A DNA stretch of 64,000 nucleotides from Oceanitalea stevensii (GTDB lineage: Bacteria; Actinomycetota; Actinomycetes; Actinomycetales; Actinomycetaceae), in NCBI RefSeq assembly GCF_014837105.1, contig NZ_JACSPO010000002.1, forward strand, positions 75,470-139,469, given 5' to 3'. Made by a program: the position numbers and the translations under genes. The notes beneath the pieces were generated by a model. It did not search any database and was not told where the DNA came from. It saw nothing but the letters and a program-made list of their open reading frames with translations. This document shows positions 58,032 through 64,000 of this stretch, in pieces. How positions within the stretch are numbered: position 1 is the first letter of the stretch; every line of letters begins with the position of its first letter.

Positions 58032-58532
58032 GTGCGGCTCTGAGGTTCAAAGGCTCTGCAGAGGGATCGGGCACACCACTCGCGCCACGTCGAGATCCGG
58101 GCGGGCCACGCCGAGCCCTGTGACGGTTCCGCGTAACGCTCTTGCGGTCGGATTCACGTGACACGCTCGCGGTCGGACGGACCGCTCGTGGAGAGGGCCG
58201 TCCCACTCAGGGCCTGACATGCAGACGCTGCACACCCGGCCGGGAGTCGGCGTCGCTTTGCTCCTGTCCGTGCTCGTTTCCGAACACTGAGACGCAATAG
58301 CGGTCGCATGGAACTCTAAGGAGGTTCTCGCCAGCCTCCCCGCTCACCAGAGGCCTTGAGCTCTCGGGGACCGCGATCGCCGTGGCGGGCACCAAGGAAG
58401 GCGGTTCAACGCGAGTGCGGTGTGATCCCGCCAAGCTCGGGCAGGGCCGTCCACAGTCGCCGCGAGCGCGTTGCTGCGGCGGGCCGGCTGGGTCGCACAG
58501 CCCGGCAATCACAGGCCGATACTTGGCCGCCG

Positions 58533-58548
58533 TGTTTCACGTGGAACA
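58533..58548. other. parS site 7
   Basis: TGTTTCACGTGGAACA; a single A-to-G change in the right arm, the same change as in sites 1 and 4. Confidence 0.9.
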
Positions 58549-58595
58549 CGCCACCTGCGCCGCGACCAGCGGGCACGAGGACGCGTAGGCCCGCC

Positions 58596-58611
58596 CGTTT
58601 CACGTGAAACT
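58596..58611. other. parS site 8
   Basis: CGTTTCACGTGAAACT; inner palindrome perfect. 63 bases from site 7 and 100 bases before parA, so ParB spreading here may also regulate parAB. Confidence 0.95.
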
Positions 58612-58710
58612 GACACCGCTATCCACAGCGGCGCGAGTCGGTGCACCGAGTCCCCGCCGCCGCGGGATAGGCTACGAACAGGCGCAACAACTGCGATTCG
58701 AGGGGTACGT

Positions 58711-59748
58711 GTGACGGAGTCGGACGACACGACCGCCATGGCAAACGGTGCCGTGACGAGCGATCAGCAAGACCACGCAACACGCAGCCTGCTTGGAGGG
58801 CTGGGCCACTTCGACGACTCCACCCCGCTGGCTGCACAGCTTGCTGAGGACGCACGGAGGCGGATTGCGCTCGAGGGGAAGACCTTCCCCCGCCCCCGCG
58901 AGACGCGCATCCTCACCGTGGCGAACCAGAAGGGCGGAGTCGGGAAGACGACGACGACCGTGAATCTCGCCGCGGCACTGGCGACGGGCGGCCTGCAGGT
59001 CCTTGTCATCGACAACGACCCCCAGGGCAACGCGTCGACGGCCTTGGGCATCGACCACCACGCGGGGACACCGTCGACCTATGACGTGCTCATCGACGAC
59101 GTGCCGTTCTCCGAGGTCGTCCAGCCCTGTCCCGATGTCGAGGGCCTCTTCTGCGCGCCCGCCACGATCGACCTCTCCGGTGCAGAGATCGAGCTCGTCT
59201 CCATGGTCGCGCGCGAGAACCGTCTACGGAACGCGATCACGGCTCTCCTGGCGAGCCAGACCGACGAGGAGCGGTACGACTACGTCTTCATCGACTGCCC
59301 GCCAAGCCTCGGACTCCTCACGGTCAACGCTTTCGTTGCTGCGCGTGAAGTGCTCATCCCGATCCAGTCGGAGTACTACGCGCTCGAGGGGCTGAGCCAG
59401 CTGCTGCGCAACATCGAGCTGATCCGCGGACACCTCAACCCTACGCTACATGTGTCGACGATCTTGCTCACGATGTTCGACAAGCGCACCAACCTGTCGC
59501 GACAGGTCGCGGACGAGGTCCACACGCACTTCCCCGAGCAGACCCTCGAGGTCTCGATCCCCAGGTCGGTGAGGATCTCCGAAGCCCCGTCCTACGGGCA
59601 GACGGTCCTCACCTATGACCCTGGCTCGACCGGCGCCCTCGCCTACCGGGCGGCCGCGCAGGAGATCGCGTCGCGCGCCGAGACCGCGAGCACCACCCCA
59701 TCAGCACAGCCCAGCGGGGCGCACCGTACGGAGGATGTCCATGAGTGA
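58711..59748 (+). CDS. parA: Chromosome-partitioning ATPase ParA
   Basis: 345 aa from GTG 58711 (GAGGGG site). A 65-residue polar N-terminal extension precedes the deviant Walker [34 protein letters not shown] (switch I), [15 protein letters not shown] (switch II). The C terminus is a short Ser/Thr/Ala tail. Forms a nucleoid gradient that pulls ParB-parS complexes. Overlaps parB by eight bases. Confidence 0.97.
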   Translation: MTESDDTTAMANGAVTSDQQDHATRSLLGGLGHFDDSTPLAAQLAEDARRRIALEGKTFPRPRETRILTVANQKGGVGKTTTTVNLAAALATGGLQVLVIDNDPQGNASTALGIDHHAGTPSTYDVLIDDVPFSEVVQPCPDVEGLFCAPATIDLSGAEIELVSMVARENRLRNAITALLASQTDEERYDYVFIDCPPSLGLLTVNAFVAAREVLIPIQSEYYALEGLSQLLRNIELIRGHLNPTLHVSTILLTMFDKRTNLSRQVADEVHTHFPEQTLEVSIPRSVRISEAPSYGQTVLTYDPGSTGALAYRAAAQEIASRAETASTTPSAQPSGAHRTEDVHE

Positions 59749-61000
59749 GAAGCGACGCGGCCTGGGCAAGGGTCTCGGTGCGCTGATTCCGAACGCGCCC
59801 ACGGAGGGCCGGCCGGTGGACGTCTTCTTCCCCGACCAGCGCACCGAGCGTGGCCCCAGGTCGGCCCAGGCGACCGCGCCCGCAGCCGCACGCGAGTCCC
59901 AGGAGGCCGCGACTCCCTCGGCGCCTACCCGCAAGGCAGGTCCCACCGGCGCGACGTCCACGAAGACGGCTCCCAAGTCACGCAAGCGCGCCTCGATCCC
60001 CAAGGACACGGTCACCCCCCGTCGCAAGGCGACCGCCGACTCCCCCAGCGCCGCCACGCCCGCCCCGGCGGCCCCGCCCGAGCCTGAGGCCCAGCCCGTC
60101 GTTCGTGAGGAGCCGGTGGCGCCCGCCGAGGCGACGACCGAGGACTCGCTCGTCCCGGTCCCTGGTGCCACCTTCGCCGAGATCACGGTCGACGACGTCG
60201 TCGCCAACCGGCGGCAGCCGCGGCAGGTCTTCGACGAGGACGAGCTCGAGGAGCTCGCGGCGTCGATCCGCGAGGTGGGCGTGCTCCAGCCCATCGTCGT
60301 GCGCGCCCTTCCCGAGGGCGAGGAGGCACGCTACGAGCTCATCATGGGCGAGCGGCGCTGGCGCGCGTCCCAGCTCGCCGGGAACGCGACCGTCCCGGCC
60401 ATCATCCGCGAGGTCGAGGACGACGACCTCCTGCGTGACGCCCTCCTCGAGAACCTCCACCGCGCGCAGCTCAACCCCCTCGAGGAGGCTGCTGCCTACC
60501 AGCAGCTGCTCGAGGACTTCTCCTGCACCCACGAGGAGCTCGCCTCCCGGATCGCCCGCTCACGGCCGCAGATCTCCAACACGCTGCGCCTGCTCAAGCT
60601 GCCCCCGCTCGTCCAGCGGAGGGTGGCTGCCGGGATCCTCACGGCCGGCCACGCCCGTGCCCTCCTGGGCCTGTCCGACCCCGCCGCCATGGAGCGGCTG
60701 GCCCAGCGCATCGTCGCCGAGGGGCTGAGCGTCCGGACCACCGAGGAGATCGTCGCCCTCGGTGACGAGCCGACGGCACCGGAGATGCGCCGTCGGCCGC
60801 GGGCCGGCGCCTACACCGCCGAGCTCAACGAGATCGCCACGCGCCTGGCGGACCGCTTCGACACCCGGGTCAAGATCGGGATGGGCCAGCGCAAGGGCAA
60901 GATCAACATCGAGTTCGCCAGCATCGAGGACCTCAACCGCATCCTCGACGTGCTCGCCCCGTCCGTGGAGCGACCGCGGCTCGACGACGCCGCCTCCTGA
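59741..61000 (+). CDS. parB: Chromosome-partitioning CTPase ParB
   Basis: 419 aa from ATG 59741 (GGAGG site). Starts [16 protein letters not shown], the ParA-activating peptide. A long Pro/Ala/Lys linker of about 120 residues follows, then the CTP-binding N domain ([44 protein letters not shown]), the HTH that reads parS ([24 protein letters not shown]), and a C-terminal dimer domain ending [18 protein letters not shown]. Slides from parS sites upstream. Linker is longer than usual. Confidence 0.97.
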   Translation: MSEKRRGLGKGLGALIPNAPTEGRPVDVFFPDQRTERGPRSAQATAPAAARESQEAATPSAPTRKAGPTGATSTKTAPKSRKRASIPKDTVTPRRKATADSPSAATPAPAAPPEPEAQPVVREEPVAPAEATTEDSLVPVPGATFAEITVDDVVANRRQPRQVFDEDELEELAASIREVGVLQPIVVRALPEGEEARYELIMGERRWRASQLAGNATVPAIIREVEDDDLLRDALLENLHRAQLNPLEEAAAYQQLLEDFSCTHEELASRIARSRPQISNTLRLLKLPPLVQRRVAAGILTAGHARALLGLSDPAAMERLAQRIVAEGLSVRTTEEIVALGDEPTAPEMRRRPRAGAYTAELNEIATRLADRFDTRVKIGMGQRKGKINIEFASIEDLNRILDVLAPSVERPRLDDAAS

Positions 61001-61011
61001 GCCGGTGCCGC

Positions 61012-61036
61012 GTCCCCTCCCAGGCCGGGAGGGGAC
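61012..61036. terminator. Bidirectional terminator between parB and ddl
   Basis: GTCCCCTCCC pairs with GGGAGGGGAC round a five-base loop, with more GC pairing outside. Convergent genes on both sides. Confidence 0.8.
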
Positions 61037-61045
61037 CCGGCGGTG

Positions 61046-62023
61046 TCAGGAACGCGCAGCCGCGGCGCGGACGAGCTCGACGAGGAGCTCGGTGAAGCTC
61101 GGCCCGCCCTGAGCGGCCCAGGCCTGCGCCGCCTGGGGGTAGAGCGAGGTCTCCGTCATCCCCGGGGCGACGTTCATGTCGAGGAACCAGGGCGTGCCCT
61201 CGGCGTCGACGACGAGGTCGGTCCGGGACAGGTCACGCAGCCCGAGCGCCCGGTGGGCGGCCACAGCGGCGTCACAGGCCGCCTGCGTGGTCGCCGCGTC
61301 CAGACGCGCGGGGACGAAGTACTCGGTACGCCCGGCGTTGTAGCGGGCGTCGTAGTCGTAGGGACCGTCGGTGACGATCTCGACCGGCGGCAGCGCCACC
61401 GGTCCGTCCGCCGTCTCGACGACGGACACCGCCACCTCCGTCCCCACGACAGCCCGCTCGACGAGCGCGGAGTTGCCGTAGGAGAAGCAGGCGACCATGG
61501 CGTCGGGCAGGTCCTCGGCCCGCTCGACGACGGTGACACCCAGCGCGGAGCCGCCGTCCTCCGGCTTGACCACGAGCGGCAGCCCGAGCCCGGCGAGGGC
61601 TGTGGACAGCACGGGGGCGGAGCCGATCTCGTGGAACAGTCCGCGGGGCAGGGTGACGAACGCGGGCGTGGCGACGCCGGCGGCCGCGACGATCGCCTTG
61701 GCGACCGGCTTGCGGGAGGCCAGCCGGCACGGGCCGGACGTGCTGCCCACGTAGGGGATGTCGAGGAGCTCGAGCAGCCCGCGGATGGAGCCGTCCTCCC
61801 CGGTGGAGCCGTGGACGAGCGGGAGGACGACGTCGGGGCGGTTCTCGCGCAGGTGGGGCAGCAGCTCGGCGTCGAGGTCCCGCACCTCCACGGTGAGGCC
61901 GGCGTCCCGCAGGAGCTGGGCCACGCGGCGTCCCGAGCGCAGCGACACGTCGCGCTCGTGGGACAGGCCGCCGGCGAGGACGAGGACTCGCAGGTCTGCA
62001 GGCACGGTCTCGGCAGTGGTCAT
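61046..62023 (-). CDS. ddl: D-alanine--D-alanine ligase (ATP-grasp)
   Basis: 325 aa from ATG 62023. VLAGGLSHERDVSLRSGRRV, VLPLVHGSTGEDGSIRGLLELLDIPYVGS, LVVKPEDGGSALGV (ATP-grasp), then the late FLDMNVAPGMTETSLYPQA with metal-binding Asn. Makes the D-Ala-D-Ala cap of the peptidoglycan stem. The Asp-Met-Asn order replaces the common EVNT.PG, so it belongs to the actinobacterial parB-linked branch; a second Ddl may exist elsewhere and this one could differ in substrate. Confidence 0.85.
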   Translation of the reverse strand: MTTAETVPADLRVLVLAGGLSHERDVSLRSGRRVAQLLRDAGLTVEVRDLDAELLPHLRENRPDVVLPLVHGSTGEDGSIRGLLELLDIPYVGSTSGPCRLASRKPVAKAIVAAAGVATPAFVTLPRGLFHEIGSAPVLSTALAGLGLPLVVKPEDGGSALGVTVVERAEDLPDAMVACFSYGNSALVERAVVGTEVAVSVVETADGPVALPPVEIVTDGPYDYDARYNAGRTEYFVPARLDAATTQAACDAAVAAHRALGLRDLSRTDLVVDAEGTPWFLDMNVAPGMTETSLYPQAAQAWAAQGGPSFTELLVELVRAAAARS

Positions 62024-62040
62024 GGTGGCTCCGCTCTGTG

Positions 62041-63375
62041 TCAGGCCTGGTCGGGGCTCGGGGTGTCGACGAGGTGCTCGCCCTGGGCACGGGTCCCGGC
62101 CGTCCCGAACATCTCGGTGAGCTCGAGCTCGGCCCGCACCACGCCAGCCAGGCGTCGCACACCCTCACGGATGCGCTCCGGCGTCGGGTAGCAGAAGGAC
62201 AGGCGCATGTGGTCCGAGCCCTGGCCGTCGGCGTAGAACGCGGTCCCGGACACGTAGGCGACGAGGTTGGTGACGGCGCGGGGCAGCATCGCCTTGGCGT
62301 CCAGACCCGGCGGCAGGGTCACCCACGTGTAGAAGCCGCCGGCGGGGACGGTCCAGCGGGCCTCGGGCAGGTACTCCGTGAGCGCCGACATCATCGCGTC
62401 GCGGCGGGTGCGGTACTCCTCGCGGAACTGCTTGACCTGCCCGTACCAGTCGTAGCCCTCGAGGTAGGAGGTGATCGACAGCTGGCTGAAGCGCGACGGG
62501 GACAGGATGGCCGCCTCGCTGGCCAGCACGAGCTTCTCGCGGACCGCGTGCGGCGCAGCCGCCCACCCCACCCGGTAACCCGGGGCGAAGGTCTTGGAGA
62601 AGGAGCCGAGGTACACGACGCCGTCGGGGTTGTAGCTCTTGAGCGAGGGCAGCGGGTCGCCGTCGAAGCCGAGCAGGCCGTAGGGGTTGTCCTCGAGGAT
62701 GAGGACGCCGTGACGGCGGCAGATCTCCACGACCTGCGGGCGCCGCTCCTCCGTGAGCGTGACACCGGCGGGGTTGTGGAAGTTCGGGACCGTGTAGAGC
62801 ATCTTGACGCGGCGTCCCTCGGCGGCCAGGCGCCGCAGGGTCGACTCCAGCTCCTCGGGGACGAGCCCGTGCTCGTCCATCGGGACGTGGACGATGTCGG
62901 CCTGGTAGGCGCGGAAGACGCCCAGTGCCCCGACGTAGCTCGGTGCCTCGGCGACGACGACGTCACCCGGGTCGATGAAGACCTCGGTCACGAGGTCCAG
63001 CGCCTGCTGCGACCCGGTGGTGACGACGACGTCGTCCGGGTGGGCGTGGACGTGGTCGTAGCGCATGACCTCGACGATCTGCTCACGCATGGCGACCTCG
63101 CCCTGGCCGCTGCCGTACTGCAGCGCCTCCGGCCCGCGGTCACGGAGCAGCTTGGCCGTCATGTCGGCGAGGAAGTCGATCGGCAGCCCGGAGATGTTCG
63201 GCATCCCCCCGGCCAGCGAGACGACCTCGGGGCGGCTGGCGACGGCGAAGAGCGCCCGGATCTCCGAGGAACGCATCCCGTGGGCGCGCTCGGCGTAGGA
63301 GTCGAACCACGGGTCCAGCCGTGTTCCGGCGGCCTCACGGCCTCCGCCGGGGGTCCGGGGCTCGGGGTTCGTCAT
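62041..63375 (-). CDS. PLP-dependent aminotransferase, class I/II (2-aminoadipate/MocR-like fold)
   Basis: 444 aa from ATG 63375. VVSLAGGMPNISGLPIDFL, LQYGSGQGEVAMREQIV, VTTGSQQALDLV, VPNFHNPAGVTLTEERR, EDNPYGLLGF and the PLP Lys in YLGSFSKTFAPGYRVGW; the C-terminal Arg in RLSFCYPTPE. Lacks the GntR DNA-binding domain of MocR. Closest pattern is LysN/KAT-type, with broad substrates; exact one unknown. 17 bases before ddl, likely one transcript. Confidence 0.9.
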   Translation of the reverse strand: MTNPEPRTPGGGREAAGTRLDPWFDSYAERAHGMRSSEIRALFAVASRPEVVSLAGGMPNISGLPIDFLADMTAKLLRDRGPEALQYGSGQGEVAMREQIVEVMRYDHVHAHPDDVVVTTGSQQALDLVTEVFIDPGDVVVAEAPSYVGALGVFRAYQADIVHVPMDEHGLVPEELESTLRRLAAEGRRVKMLYTVPNFHNPAGVTLTEERRPQVVEICRRHGVLILEDNPYGLLGFDGDPLPSLKSYNPDGVVYLGSFSKTFAPGYRVGWAAAPHAVREKLVLASEAAILSPSRFSQLSITSYLEGYDWYGQVKQFREEYRTRRDAMMSALTEYLPEARWTVPAGGFYTWVTLPPGLDAKAMLPRAVTNLVAYVSGTAFYADGQGSDHMRLSFCYPTPERIREGVRRLAGVVRAELELTEMFGTAGTRAQGEHLVDTPSPDQA

Positions 63376-63430
63376 GTGGGTGCCTCCTCCTGCGCGCTCG
63401 TCGACGCGTGTGCCAGGCTACGCCGCCCGC

Positions 63431-63448
63431 GGGGCGCTTCGGCGCACC
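63431..63448 (-). terminator. Hairpin after trxA
   Basis: GGGGCGC-TTCG-GCGCACCC, a TTCG tetraloop stem with one mismatch, just after the trxA stop on the minus strand. Confidence 0.6.
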
Positions 63449-63451
63449 CGC

Positions 63452-64000
<549 letters not shown>

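Larger units (their letters stand above)
56507..58710. other. Gene-free 2.2-kb parS field
   Basis: No open frame in this stretch has the codon use, ribosome sites or motifs of a gene, and base composition is lower in G+C. It holds eight good parS sites (listed separately) and two decayed ones: TGTTTCACGGGCATCG at 57839-57854 and GGATTCACGTGACACG at 58150-58165. A DnaA-like CTATCCACA occurs at 58619-58627, in the parA leader. I see no tRNA, repeats other than parS, or mobile element. Confidence 0.85.

Overview
The window is very GC-rich, gene-dense DNA spanning the chromosomal replication origin of an actinomycete, most likely of the order Micrococcales. The origin-proximal order (rsmG, jag, yidC, yidD, rnpA, rpmH | dnaA, oriC, dnaN, gnd, recF, DUF721, gyrB, gyrA, DUF3566, tRNA-Ile, tRNA-Ala), the fhaA-fhaB-pstP-rodA-pbpA-pknA-pknB operon, crgA, a class E sortase and a parS/parAB locus together are typical of Actinobacteria. 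I cannot name a genus from the sequence alone.

Layout. 1-3.3 kb: a frameshifted SDR gene that runs into a poly-C tract at the window edge, small membrane proteins, a P-loop kinase-like protein and an intact SDR. 3.4-8.2 kb: a class Ib ribonucleotide reductase operon nrdH-nrdI-nrdE-nrdF (minus strand) behind an NrdR-type box. A GIY-YIG/NUMOD3 homing-endonuclease gene fills the space between nrdE and nrdF. 8.5-9.8 kb: the coupled pair luxS-mtnN (activated methyl cycle). 9.8-25.3 kb: an accessory and transport block. It holds a BCCT carrier; a cstA - CC-tailed small protein - ArsA-type ATPase operon; an ABC-2 exporter; diaminopimelate dehydrogenase; a SipW-type signal peptidase with its TasA-like substrate; a POT transporter; an SSS symporter with a 39-aa partner that overlaps the POT gene tail to tail; a PPOX-class flavoprotein; and an LPESG-anchored wall protein. 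25.3-34.9 kb: tRNA-Leu and the cell-envelope Ser/Thr kinase and elongation operon. 35-39.3 kb: pabA, a 54-aa membrane peptide, sortase E, DUF881, crgA, rhomboid and cyclophilin. 39.5-42.3 kb: a membrane-anchored helical protein, a DUF981 protein, two tRNAs, a DLW-39 peptide and DUF3566. 42.3-53 kb: gyrA, gyrB, DUF721, recF, gnd, dnaN, oriC and dnaA, transcribed leftward away from the origin. 53-61 kb: rpmH, rnpA, yidD, yidC, jag and rsmG, then a 2.2-kb non-coding parS field, then parA-parB, transcribed rightward. 61-64 kb: a D-Ala-D-Ala ligase, an aminotransferase, trxA and the 3' end of trxB.

How the parts work together. DnaA acts at oriC, and candidate DnaA boxes also lie upstream of dnaA, gyrB, parA and nrdH/luxS and at the crgA/rhomboid junction. 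ParB loads at the parS field and ParA segregates the origin. DnaN, gyrase and RecF serve the fork, and NrdHIEF supplies dNTPs. PknA/PknB, PstP and the FHA proteins couple to RodA/PbpA wall synthesis, with CrgA and sortase E nearby.

The most unusual points are (i) the homing endonuclease embedded in the nrd operon and translationally joined to nrdF, (ii) an array of eight good and two decayed parS sites in a gene-free 2.2-kb tract, (iii) the CstA / CC-tail / ArsA operon, (iv) a SipW-like peptidase whose own C terminus resembles its substrate's signal peptide, and (v) repeated DnaA-box-like modules far from oriC.
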